A stretch of DNA of 64,000 nt from Gracilaria gracilis (taxonomy: Eukaryota > Rhodophyta > Florideophyceae > Gracilariales > Gracilariaceae): assembly GCA_030374805.1 (NCBI GenBank), contig JARGSG010000183.1:1116001-1180000 (forward strand), written 5' to 3'. Below are positions 19,201 to 27,994 of the stretch, in pieces. The notes under the pieces were generated by a model. That model did no database searches. It was not told where the DNA came from and was given only the letters and a program-made list of their open reading frames with translations. The translations under genes were made by a program, and so were the position numbers. The stretch's first letter is position 1. Each line of letters opens with the position of its first letter.

Positions 19201-20330
19201 CCGACAGCCACAGCCGCAACAATACGATCAATAGGACCGTCTCTTTTTGCTATTTGAAAGCTAGAAAGCGAGTATAACCCTGTGCGGCGAATGCGAGCCG
19301 AAATATTGAAAACACGTAGCGAGTCGGCGCTTGGTTCTTCATCCACCATCAAAATGGCAATCGCACATTCCTTCGATCCCGTGACAAGAAATTGATCAAC
19401 AGAAGTGCTGGAAAGCTTCACTGGAATCTTTATATCAGCCCTGCAAATATACCTATCTTCGTTCCAAGCGAAGAGACAGACCTTACCAGATGCACTCAAA
19501 ACCATGAAAGACTTTGATTCAGATTGAACTTCGGCGACTGCGATCACTGAGTCTTCCTTTTCGATTCCGCGGACTGAAGTTCGACCACGCCTCCTTGATA
19601 TCGAATAGCCGTTGCTTTCGTAATGCAAACCAGAGTCAACACCTGAGTCCTCTGGATTTCTACTCGGACTACGAAATAATCGGTTCATGAGCCCCATCGA
19701 AAGAGATGAAGTCAGCGAGCGCTGTGAAGAAGCACCTTCTGCAGATGAATAAGATATAATGCTTGTGTCATCTGCTGGAGGAGAAGTATCTCGGCCAACC
19801 ACATAGGATGACAGCAACTGCAATTGCATCTTCGGAGACAACTCGGGTGTTTGATGAAGTTGGGCACAGGAACCATTGCTGAGTCCCAAAATCACATCGC
19901 CTCCAACCTTTGTTATGCAGGTAACGCCAAAATCTGTAAACAAAAGCCTTGCCCGTTCATCAAATGTTGGATCTGCTGATGATGTCACGTCCACAGTGAG
20001 ATGCAAAAAACTGCATCCGCTATGCTCCGAGATGCAGGAAAGAAAAACTTCCACTGATCCATTTTCTAACTCGTCGTTTTCGATTACCAATGGGCGCGAT
20101 AAGAAAGGTGATGAAAAGGATAGTCGAAGTCCCGATTTTGTAACCGCGTTTTCAAAGACTAGTTGGTCAGAATTGACGATGCGCCACAACGTGCTTCCAG
20201 CGAGACCTGCCCAAGCATGCTCATGTGTTCTTGGTTGTCGAATATCTTCAACTGGTACTGAGACTTCAAATACCGGTAAGGCTTCGAGATGATGAGACGA
20301 GGCATAATCGAACAATCTCGTCTCGCGCAT
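16293..20330 (-). CDS. NUP160: NUP160-like nucleoporin of the Y-shaped pore complex
   Basis: NUP160 (yeast Nup120) is a scaffold member of the nuclear pore Y complex. The protein is about 1345 residues from the ATG at 20328-20330, close to the family size. The N-terminal third matches the beta-propeller opening of the family, with STLWRIVNSDQLVFENA, LRLSFSSPF and CSFLHLTVDV. The remainder is alpha-helical, with YSWHVFHEDDVSAATTALEWAG and LLLYWVQMKSTALSYV resembling the conserved helical region of NUP160. Upstream of 20330 the frame stays open to GTG at 20352 and then meets a stop. TTTGCAG at about 20355-20361 on the coding strand could be a 3' splice site, so a short 5' exon is possible. NUP133 was the main alternative and fits less well. 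Confidence 0.72.
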   Translation of the reverse strand: MRETRLFDYASSHHLEALPVFEVSVPVEDIRQPRTHEHAWAGLAGSTLWRIVNSDQLVFENAVTKSGLRLSFSSPFLSRPLVIENDELENGSVEVFLSCISEHSGCSFLHLTVDVTSSADPTFDERARLLFTDFGVTCITKVGGDVILGLSNGSCAQLHQTPELSPKMQLQLLSSYVVGRDTSPPADDTSIISYSSAEGASSQRSLTSSLSMGLMNRLFRSPSRNPEDSGVDSGLHYESNGYSISRRRGRTSVRGIEKEDSVIAVAEVQSESKSFMVLSASGKVCLFAWNEDRYICRADIKIPVKLSSTSVDQFLVTGSKECAIAILMVDEEPSADSLRVFNISARIRRTGLYSLSSFQIAKRDGPIDRIVAAVAVGESVIVATESGLITDVVNVANEIDSGTGLPSGKLWTLIDDFDKDFGLWQSYDSVIPDGKESLMMAHRFTPFAIAKALRLETPQTATRQDVDTALREWQSGEEQIPWKRIKHRAEQVQKQENMKVRDMCVVKGVGVVIARQCVVSVFRSQTEAEGKLVANRCSVFPDAFKISRGDIAQLLASHGVCQELGARFKGGFIKPEYRERFTSMMKLSVRLSESGSGLPLTDLIISQGKDVQVYPNEHFEYSNLIEQAIAVVSPGGVLLRNLLESGEVLTLGFVAGECANVYRMSSVYASGLSWLFQYRLKSMQTVIDEDDDAMSDGRGVNPAANDDMLDKAYGCMVLAKKWCDELHEAQNSFSDDVKVDAQYLIDLATSAVLQSAQLHGSRVSAFNPEEFLSRDGSVSLSESVSSSVVWRRLAFWLMEKCVRLFESFGAPKHAASCALEGMSNAPNREKHESMRAAAFSRFIDAGELEAALTAILSDPFMGGEPISVKVLESESLRDAVSLLVNATADHGKLQWLKEQKLPGPLKVMCGHALERRARATETLPITDMTMRAATDPNTLHDQDIEQMDEFDVVSDYELVYSWHVFHEDDVSAATTALEWAGRVSDEGLRSIRNAISGQRSKITRSQQQARLLLYWVQMKSTALSYVSSAIQRQPPSDRYVVKSKFSRLTNAADHLLVNPSWVSRRLLLAHAQKRCLSKMLSHLPEKDDDSRDIHYLVANGASFLSESKEGVRWVAATLQKMPTFDNMLLCTELCLAWVEEVNDSVLVDTIQVAASVAARRDVILFEYDHLQQLLTAVEARTDWKNFSREWYSVALESALAVSSGLTHCPQWLIDGAAWGARPECSGDQKQRTFVGDVARVVRALLRTGRPFDAAKLILRALKRAGDSNSLTVNLPYSVVDATFDTLGRISGEYPEAEDLISELREECGKHLLLMKSISQDRIQDLEQTELSRHAITGRNAMEIVR

Positions 20331-21115
20331 GCCTTTTCCGGTTTGGAGTTTCACTGCAAATGTTCTGATACCTCGTTAGAAGAAGTCGAATCGACTCCAA
20401 AGATAAGCGTAAGTTCAAATTGTCGTATAGGCTTGATTGACAAGCCGAACCTTCGCTGAAAAGCGCCAGTATCCGTTTAGTTTTTGGATTAACACAACCA
20501 AGGTCGGTGAGCAGATTTTGAAATAGCAGTTGTCAAATTTGCCCAACTGCACATCCGCCAATTTTCTTCAGTTTCCATCCCCAACCGCAACGCAACGCAC
20601 AACTCAAAAGTCGATGGACGCTCCATGTAACTGCCAACGGTACAGTATCTACCGTGTAGAAACAAACCGAGTCAGTCGGTGGAAGAGGTTCAGGAGTAGC
20701 AGCAAAGCTTTAATGCTTGAAGTTCAAAAGCTCATTCAGATGGGCGATACATTCTTAAAGTGTCTAAACTTTCACCGGGAGAACTACTAAGTAGAATCAC
20801 TGTTGCATAATGCTTTCGCTCTGCACACTACAAGTGACCTAAATCCACAAATGCAGCTCCACGGCAATGTCGGAAAGAGGCAAGCCGTGAACTATTGTGA
20901 AAGGTCGTTCCTTAAGACACAACTCCAAGACATGAAGTGAAGAGCTTTCCAATTGCGTGCCTGTGTACACTATGCGTTATAGAGTTGACGTCAATAGTAG
21001 ACCAGAGATTGTGGCTCCGTCTGTGGATTCCTCGATGGGATAGGGCATAGAGATAAGGACAAACACTGGTACTTTAGTATAATAGTTGCAATGCATCGAG
21101 AAGCAGTGAAACGTC
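20331..21115. other. Gap between NUP160 and the coiled-coil gene
   Basis: Both neighbours lie on the minus strand, so this should contain the NUP160 promoter and the 3' UTR of the coiled-coil gene. A plus-strand frame of 86 codons at 20530 starts with TTG and shows no motif. No gene is supported. Confidence 0.4.
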
Positions 21116-22799
21116 TCATTCGGATGGAACATGACGGTTTTGCGATATTGCATTCAAAGATGCCTCCAAGCGGCGAACTCGCTCCTCAAGATCCACGGAA
21201 GGATAGTTATTCTTCTCTCCGCCTGAATCCTGAAAGACGGCCTGTAATTGTGCATGAGCTTCTTCTACCTCACGAAGCAGAGGAGATGCTTCCACTAGAT
21301 TCACATTGCCATGCCCTGTTTGAGACGGCCGATTTGAATCCAGTGACGTTAGAGTATCTTCAGGTTCCTCCCGAGGCCAGGTTTCCTACATTATAACGAA
21401 GTTAGCAAAAGTGAAAAGCATTCGCAAACACAAGCTTCGAAATGAACCCGCAATAGATTGAGAATCTTACCTCTAAATGATTATCATCAAACTCGTCCAA
21501 GGGAGTGTCTTGTTTATCTAAGCTTAAAGTGTTAGTTTGAAGACTAATATCGTCATCGGACAACGGTGTTCTTTCCGCGTGCCTTGAACGCTTTGATACA
21601 CGTCTCAATCTTGCAATCTTCATATCCTTTTCTTCCAGCTGTCTCTCATAGCGCGCAACATACTCCTTCAATCTTCTTCTTTCGAGCAAGCCTTGCCTCA
21701 ACAAAGCCTCACGACTTTCCACTTCTTTTTCTAAAGCGCCAAGCCTGTCCCTCAGGGATCGTTCGGACCTTTCTGCTGCATCAGCGCGTTCTCTAAGCAC
21801 ATCTGCTGCTCCGCATTTAGCTCTTAAACGCTCGGCTTCCGCTCGTGTTTCAGCCAGTCTAGATTCTGCGGTATCACGAGCAAGTAAGGCTTCTTGGAGT
21901 TTCGTTGCGTCTTGTGCTTTTTCTTCTGCAACCGCAACCCGCCTCCGCAGTCCCATACAGACACGTTCCAAAGCATGAGACTTTTGTTTCTCTTCAGCCA
22001 GAGACTTCTCCGTTTGTGTGGCTCTTTGGGAAAACTGTTGCAGTTGTCGTTCAAGTTCAACTAATTCTGAACGTAATCGAGCAGCATCTGCCAAGGCCTC
22101 TTCTTCTTTCGAAGTTTTCTTATTTCTTTCTTCGATGACGCGGTCGTAATCGGCACGCATCCCCTCAAGCAATCGGGCAGACCGGTCAGCGCTTTGCCGC
22201 AAACCATCATTATCTCGGCGAAGTCGCTTTGATTCATGTTGAGCAGCCTCCGCTCTCGCTTCGGACGCTTCGAGAAGCGTGGAGAGCCTACTGAGATGCT
22301 GTCGTTCATCAGGATCGACATTAGAAACGGCTTGCATTGCATTTGGGGAGTTCTCCCGTGGTGGAGAAACAAGGGAAGCATCGCGCTCAAACGCGGGTTG
22401 TCCCGCAATATCAGGAGACTTTGATGGCATAGAAGTGCTCGTCACATGAGACCGTAGCGAAGCCAGTCCGTCAGCAAGTGTCTGTTTGACGGCTAGGAAG
22501 CGCTCAATGGAAGCGCGGCGCTCCGAAGGAGAATTCGAGCTTTCGCGTTGTGTGGATTCCAGCGCCGTACTCGTGTTCAGGTTGGGCATGAGGGGAGCGT
22601 GGTTGAGGCTGAAAGGAACACACTTCCAGGCCGAAAACTTGCCAGCGAGAAGACCTAGTAGACCTCGGGAACTGGCTTCAATGCAATAATTCGCTGCTCG
22701 TGACGGATGTGCTGTTGAAAGAGTGGATGACAGACAGGGTGAACGTGAAGGTATATCTACCATTTCCTTGAAATTTGAAAAATGGCGGAAACGGTCCAT
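21116..22799 (-). CDS. Coiled-coil protein, two exons, function unknown
   Basis: Exon 1 runs from 22799 (ATG) to 21471. An 85-base intron (21386-21470) starts GTAAGA and ends TGTAG. Exon 2 covers 21385-21116. The join is in phase 0 and gives 532 residues. Residues about 165-390 form a long heptad-rich coiled coil (LSRLSTLLEASEARAEAAQ, then LERQLQQFSQRATQTEKSL, later LRDRLGALEKEVESREALL). Exon 2 adds a second short coil (VDLEERVRRLEASLNAI). The first 70 residues overlap the space where a 5' UTR would be expected, since the upstream kinase stops only 39 bases before 22799. The ATG at 22587-22589 (MPNLNTS) is a good alternative start. I do not recognise a family; structural or motor-associated roles are possible. 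Confidence 0.7.
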
Positions 22800-22838
22800 T
22801 GCTGGCCGTACCGCTGATCCGCGTGCGCATCAACGGGG

Positions 22839-24266
22839 CTAGTCGGCAGTTCGCTGTCTCCGTGACTCTCCGTAAGGAAGGCGGCGTTCATGCGCGTCGG
22901 ATCGAACTCGACCTCTTCCCATGCCTGGAGGTTTGGTCGAATGCATATTCCTTCGATACTGCGCTCCTATTCTACTGCGCGAAGTCGATGGCCGAAATGA
23001 CACTCCCATGCTCTGCGGTACCATGCGAGAACGCTGTGCCAGTCTCTGCATAGCACGTGTTGCTGTCACAACGTGAAATAGTCTCCTCCATACGGCTGAG
23101 GGCGCTACTCGCCGTCGCTTTCTTAAAGGCTCATGACCACCACGAATCCATCCATGCTGAAGCAATGCCACTGCTGGCGGACGTTTGTAAGGATCCTTAT
23201 TCAGCAAAGCTCTAGTGAAAGACTTTGCTTCCTCTGAGATCTGGGCCCTCTCCAGATTGGGAAGGTTGCCGTTTTCTATCTTACGCAGTGTTCTTTGTCG
23301 CGAAGACGACTCAAACGGAAAAGATCCAGTTAAACAGACGTGGCAGAGCACTCCAAGAGCAAAGATATCTACGGGTGCGCCATAGGCCTCTCCTCTTAAC
23401 AGTTCTGGAGCGAAGTACGCTTCTGTACCCAAAGGCTCTCTGCAAAACGTCATAATCGACTTCTTGAGCTCAGGGCGCCAGACTGTGGCGAAGCCAAAGT
23501 CGCAAAGCAAAACTTGCAGAGGGGCCCTTTGTGAGTGGGCGATAAGCACGTTGTCACATTTGATGTCGCGATGTACGAGGTTGCTTTGGTGCATGGACAA
23601 GAGACACTTTCCCAACTGTATGACGACATTGTGCACGAATGCTTCTCCCAGAAACCCATTTCGAACAGCTAGCAATTCACAGAGCGAACCTTTGTTACCG
23701 TACTGCATGACAATATAGCAGAATTCATCGTCATAGAAAACGTCTAGAACAGCTGCAACGTTTGGTGATCGCTTTGCCGCCTTATGTTGCAGTTGAATCT
23801 CGCGCACGATGTGCCGCAGTTTTTCTCCAACGCTTGTAGACAATGTGAGCAAGCCAACCCTCTTCACTGCGACAAGATGACGAGTTTCCACTGCGGTACC
23901 AAGCATTACAATTCCATCTACGCCTCGTCCAAGGGTATCACCTAGTTGATACCATCTTCGTACATCCCGATTCTTGGCCCGGTAGAGACATGTAACCCAT
24001 GTTTGAAACACAAACGCGTCATCCGCTATGAGTACGACGCGAGTAGAAGTTCGTTGTTGCGCTGCAAAAGCCATTCCCAGCACACCCAATTCGATGACCA
24101 CTCGCAAACCTACTCGGGCTATGTGAATGCGCGACCCATGTACAAAGTACCGCACAATTGCAGCCGAAGTTTCGGTAAGGTGCTGTGAAAGAAAACCCCA
24201 TTGCAGCCGATAGTAGTATCGCTGTGTACGAAGAAGACCCTCTCGTGTAGCGAGCCAGCCTTTCAT
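22839..24266 (-). CDS. PH-domain serine/threonine protein kinase, PH-kinase 2
   Basis: The start is the ATG at 24264-24266; the frame is open further upstream only from a TTG. The 475-residue protein opens with MKGWLATREGLL and RYYYRLQ, the first strands of a pleckstrin-homology domain, which ends with a helix near residues 83-98 (FVFQTWVTCLYRA). The kinase domain follows: LGRGVDGIV, VAVKRV, HRDIKCDN, DFGFA, APELL and DIFALGVLCHV, all with intact catalytic residues. The C-terminal 110 residues are Arg/Ser-rich and basic. The order PH then kinase is the same as in the gene at 10807-12066, but the two sequences are quite different. A membrane-recruited signalling kinase is inferred. Confidence 0.87.
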   Translation of the reverse strand: MKGWLATREGLLRTQRYYYRLQWGFLSQHLTETSAAIVRYFVHGSRIHIARVGLRVVIELGVLGMAFAAQQRTSTRVVLIADDAFVFQTWVTCLYRAKNRDVRRWYQLGDTLGRGVDGIVMLGTAVETRHLVAVKRVGLLTLSTSVGEKLRHIVREIQLQHKAAKRSPNVAAVLDVFYDDEFCYIVMQYGNKGSLCELLAVRNGFLGEAFVHNVVIQLGKCLLSMHQSNLVHRDIKCDNVLIAHSQRAPLQVLLCDFGFATVWRPELKKSIMTFCREPLGTEAYFAPELLRGEAYGAPVDIFALGVLCHVCLTGSFPFESSSRQRTLRKIENGNLPNLERAQISEEAKSFTRALLNKDPYKRPPAVALLQHGWIRGGHEPLRKRRRVAPSAVWRRLFHVVTATRAMQRLAQRSRMVPQSMGVSFRPSTSRSRIGAQYRRNMHSTKPPGMGRGRVRSDAHERRLPYGESRRQRTAD

Positions 24267-24783
24267 GATCTGATGTTTGGCATGTTCAGGACTAGTTGCT
24301 TGTTCGCCTTGTACCACTAAACCATGCAAGCTGTCTTGAAAGGACGGCGTTGATTCGAGATTCCTTCATGGGGAACATTATGTTCTACCACAGATGCCCC
24401 GTGTGTGTAAAACCAAATCATCAGAACCGTATGACCAAAGCCAGCTGACATTCGGATTCTTGTGCGCGACGTGCGCACGTGTGCTCATACGGGCCGCTTT
24501 TGCGGTTCCAAACATTTGGAAACACAAACACTTACTGTCTCCTCGCTTGCGCGTCGCGCAATCGATATCTACATGTATTAGATACTTGGTACTTCAAAGC
24601 ACACTGTGTTGACCTCTCATTTCCAGGCCAAAACAAACCCGTGGTAGCCATTTCAGTCACCCATAAGCGTTCTGTACTGCTGCAGTTGCAAATTGCCGTG
24701 TCGCAAAGATTAGAGACGGAACTCAGAACCACGGTAAAGGAGAAGAAGAAGGCAATAACCACCAGCATGGCGACCTGGTACAG
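24267..24783. other. Upstream region of PH-kinase 2
   Basis: The kinase and the DUF2232 gene are both on the minus strand, so this 517-base stretch should hold the kinase promoter and the DUF2232 3' UTR. A plus-strand frame of 147 codons at 24479-24922 overlaps the DUF2232 coding end and shows no motif. No gene is supported. Confidence 0.4.
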
Positions 24784-25800
24784 TTACCGGCGCTTCATAC
24801 TTTTCGCATTGCGAATGAGAGCATCGACGAGGGGCATGTTAACAGGACTTCTCTTCAATTCCATATCTTCTTCAACACGGCGCAGAACTATACTGGACAT
24901 CAGCAATGTGAAAAAGACATGATACACTGAGTGAAATGCAATGACGATGATGATGGCAATCTGCACTGCTGAGGTCGTCGGAGCCACTAGCTTGATTCCT
25001 GCAGTCCCCAATAATTTGATTATGCTCCCCAGGAGGAACGTTACTTGTTCTACAACTGCTTTCCAGGCATTGTATCGTAAAATGGGGCTGATGAACAGAA
25101 GCTGCAGGCAAAGACCAACAGCTTTTGCCGCTGCCCCGGAGAGTAATGCTGCCACCCACCCGAATCTCCACCATAGCGCTCTCGAGTAAACAATGGCCAG
25201 CAACCCCGTGTTGAGGAAATACGTGATGGCAAAGAATGGACCAACAATCGTGAATACAAAGAACACTACTGAAATCATAGTCCAGTGCGCATAATTCAAG
25301 CCATGCTTAGCAGCGATATAGATCGTGGGCAATGGATAAAACAGGAGCAAGAAAGCATCCAAGCGAAACACGCGACCAAGATACCAAAGAACCGTTGTGA
25401 GGGCAGTCATGTACGCGCACTCGATGTACGGTAATGTTTCATACTGTTTTGGATTCAGGATTGGTTTATCTGGGGGAACAACTTCCATGCCTCCACTCCG
25501 CTCCTCAAATTCCATAATGAGTTTTTCCCAGTCCATTTCTGTTGCTCTTCTCCTTTGAGGGGCAACTGGGCGCAACTTTTTTGGGCTCAACCATCGACGG
25601 ATGCGTGAAAAAACGGCGGAAGGGGTTCTTGAACGACATGCAGGTGTACACCATGAGTAACCAAAACCCTTGGAGAGAGCTCCATAAACAGGAAGCAACC
25701 TTGTGTGATGAAAGCATAAACTTGTTTTCTCTAGTTCCCAAGCCTGGTTGGCGTCAACATCCTTCCCCGGAGAATTTCCCTCCTGGATCAATTGCATCAT
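24784..25800 (-). CDS. DUF2232-family multi-pass membrane protein, probably plastid
   Basis: The 338-residue protein begins at an ATG (25798-25800). Its first 100 residues are polar and rich in Ser, Arg and Pro (RSRTPSAVFSRIRRWLSPKK) and could be a plastid leader, though an unusual one. Membrane segments follow from about residue 128, including ECAYMTALTTVLWYLG, AFLLLFYPLPTIYIAAKHG, VFFVFTIVGPFFAITYF and WGWVAALLSG-like and IAIIIVIAFHSVYHVFF helices. The pattern of first helix, FYPLP and GP..FF matches DUF2232 proteins of cyanobacteria, plants and algae. Their function is not established; related bacterial proteins include YybS, which looks like a membrane transporter component. Cyanobacterial ancestry is inferred. 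Confidence 0.75.
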   Translation of the reverse strand: MMQLIQEGNSPGKDVDANQAWELEKTSLCFHHTRLLPVYGALSKGFGYSWCTPACRSRTPSAVFSRIRRWLSPKKLRPVAPQRRRATEMDWEKLIMEFEERSGGMEVVPPDKPILNPKQYETLPYIECAYMTALTTVLWYLGRVFRLDAFLLLFYPLPTIYIAAKHGLNYAHWTMISVVFFVFTIVGPFFAITYFLNTGLLAIVYSRALWWRFGWVAALLSGAAAKAVGLCLQLLFISPILRYNAWKAVVEQVTFLLGSIIKLLGTAGIKLVAPTTSAVQIAIIIVIAFHSVYHVFFTLLMSSIVLRRVEEDMELKRSPVNMPLVDALIRNAKSMKRR

Positions 25801-25986
25801 TCTTAGCGATATTCGGATGGCTTGTGCATGAGCTGCAATGTGTTGCGTCTAAGTGACTAAAAGGATGTGGGGATGATACGGAAGATCCGACGTTGATCCC
25901 ACCGTCGCTTGTGCGAAATGGTGGCGTTAACGTTTGGTTTCAGATACGAAACTTGCCACGTGTCATTGGATTTGCTACATTATGTA

Positions 25987-26010
25987 TATGTCCGAACCAT
26001 AAATCGACAA
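25987..26010 (+). repeat. Left terminal inverted repeat of the pogo-like transposon
   Basis: GTCCGAACCATAAATCGAC (25990-26008) is followed by AA and preceded by TATAT, which contains the likely TA target. It pairs with 49459-49482. The exact first base of the repeat is uncertain by two or three positions. Confidence 0.8.
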
Positions 26011-26303
26011 GGCACGAGACTTTTCGGACTCAACGTCAACAAACTGGCTCTAACTCCGCATCAGATCGCACAAACGGCTCCAAACCAGCGTCGTTGAAAA
26101 GCTGAAAGCTCCTTTACTCCTCTTCCTGAAGGAGAACCAGAGATTAAGATTATAGGTGACGCAACACCAACAACAAGAAACCCCTTTGTAGGGCTCAAAA
26201 ACAAACTTTACTCGAATTGAACAATAAATATGCGCCTTTTGGCGCACATGAACGTTGCAAGTACTCAACACTTCCAATGTATCGCAGAAACACTTTGGTG
26301 TCG

Positions 26304-27347
26304 TTACAGACCGAACAAGCCAACACAACGCGCCCTCGAACGACGAAGTTCCCTCCGCGCTTTGCACGTTTGCACAAGTTGACTGCGCTTGATTGCGCGC
26401 GCTGGCGCCAACTCCACCAGGCGTCGAATGTCGGCCTTGGGCTCTCTATATTCCATAGCAAGCATAAGAGCGTTTGCGTCCCTTTGCTTCTGCAGCCGAG
26501 CTGCTGCTCGCTGACGCAGCGCTTCGACCACCGCATCCAAAGTAAGGTGGGCTCTAGCAGTTGTGTTCACCCTAATATGTCCCTCTTCTTCCACTAATAC
26601 ATCGCGCAGTAAGGTACGTTGATGTCTTTCAAATTCTTTAAGCAATTCTTTCACCGTGACGCGACTGACACGCTCTCCACTTTCGCCAATCATGTACGGA
26701 ACCAAAGGGGCTATATTGGGAGTCAGTAGCTCCATATCCCATATTCCAGTCTTATGAAATCCAGATCGAATGTTTGGGGCGGTGTGTGAGCTGAAGTATG
26801 CATTTGAAATGCACTGTCCTACATCGAAAGCGTTCAACTTTTGCTTCTGTCGCGCGGCTCTATGAAGCTCGCTTCGTAAATGCGATTTGTAAGACGTGAA
26901 AACTGTCTTATCTAGTGGCTGCGTGACATGAGAAGAGTGGGCTGGCAAAGCGATTACAATCACATTGTTGTCTGCAAACAACTTCAGGGTTCTATACTGG
27001 ACATGCGATCCATACCCATCAAGCAGAAGTAACAAACGCTGCCTGTTACGGCGGAGGTGTGCTGTCTCCTCGAGGAACCCAGTTGCCCACTGGGAGACAA
27101 TGTCGCTGTCTGCGTTCGGCGGGTTGCGATGGAACAGGTAACAAGGAGGCAGAACGGAGTGCAAAGATTGAATCTAGCCACGGACCCGGCGATAATGCGC
27201 AAGTGTGCCACGAAAGACAATTGCCGGTTTATACGCCACTCCGCTAGCCGATACAATAGACATGACAGTAACACGGTCCAGGTTACCTTTTGTGCAGAAT
27301 GCTTTTTGCAACAGTTTGGTTCCCGGAGCTCCAATTTCTTTTCGAAG
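26304..27347 (-). pseudogene. pogo/Tigger-like transposase, catalytic and C-terminal part
   Basis: Reading on the minus strand from the LTR junction at 27347, the frame gives KEIGAPGTKLLQKAFCTKGN and VTVMSIVSASGVAYKPAIVF, part of the DDE_1 fold. It then meets TAG at 27174-27176. The same frame continues with the second catalytic Asp (LLLLLDGYGSH) and the third in VIALPAHSSHVTQPLD, the D-D-D type used by pogo and CENP-B relatives. After that comes FHKTGIWDMELL and a basic C terminus ending RCVGLFGL. The piece that should precede it lies beyond the LTR insertion at 48636-49097. With an internal stop and a 21-kb insertion, it cannot make active enzyme. Confidence 0.88.
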
Positions 27348-27855
27348 TGTAGTACAATGAGACCTCAATGGGTTGGTGCCACGTGGGTCTACTGGTGCGC
27401 CTTGCTGGTTGCACTGTACCCAATTGGTATTCTGTATTTTATAATTTCTAATTTCTAATTTATAGTCTAGGATAGTTTAGCATTGCTGGGCCATGACAGT
27501 AGGTCATGGGCACAGCCGATGACGTCATGCCCGCATGGGAGATCGGCGTCGGTGCACCTTGTATATATTGTGGTGCACCTCGCCTTCCCCCTCGGGTATT
27601 GTAAAGTCAGGCACCATTAGGGCAGTAACTATACCATCTTGGTCACTTACTACTCTATTACTATTCAGGTTTTACCGCGCGTCGACGTCTACTACCGTAC
27701 ACCTACACGGTCTAGACTAGTTGCCCCGCCGTTTGCCCCTGCGGGTTTCAGGTGCCCTACTACCATATTGGTTGTGTGTTTTTCCCCTTTAGGTTGAGCC
27801 CTCGCGCGCTCCCTCTACCAGGCGGACCCCACACCTTATCGGTATTTGTACGACA
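27348..27855 (+). repeat. 5' LTR of the outer Ty3/gypsy element
   Basis: It runs from TGTAGTACAATG to TTGTACGACA and is nearly identical to 48123-48630. A 7-bp-arm hairpin (CCATGAC/GTCATGG) lies at 27491-27509. A TATA-like TATATATT at 27562-27569 sits between two GGTGCACC words and probably marks the promoter. Confidence 0.95.
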
Positions 27856-27859
27856 TTTT

Positions 27860-27877
27860 TGGTCTCCCGACTTAGAA
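27860..27877 (+). promoter_or_regulatory. Primer-binding site of the outer element
   Basis: TGGTCTCCCGACTTAGAA starts four bases after the 5' LTR with TGG, the complement of a tRNA CCA end. The same 18 bases are the primer-binding site of the inner element. I cannot assign the tRNA species from the sequence; it does not look like the usual initiator-Met site. Confidence 0.75.
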
Positions 27878-27994
27878 GTTTCTTGGTTTTTGTCGTACCT
27901 TTACTGGTGAACAGAAGACATTCGAAAGGATTCTGGAAGTTCACACACCTATTTGGTTTCGTAGGAATACTCGCGAAGCAATTGGATACCACTA

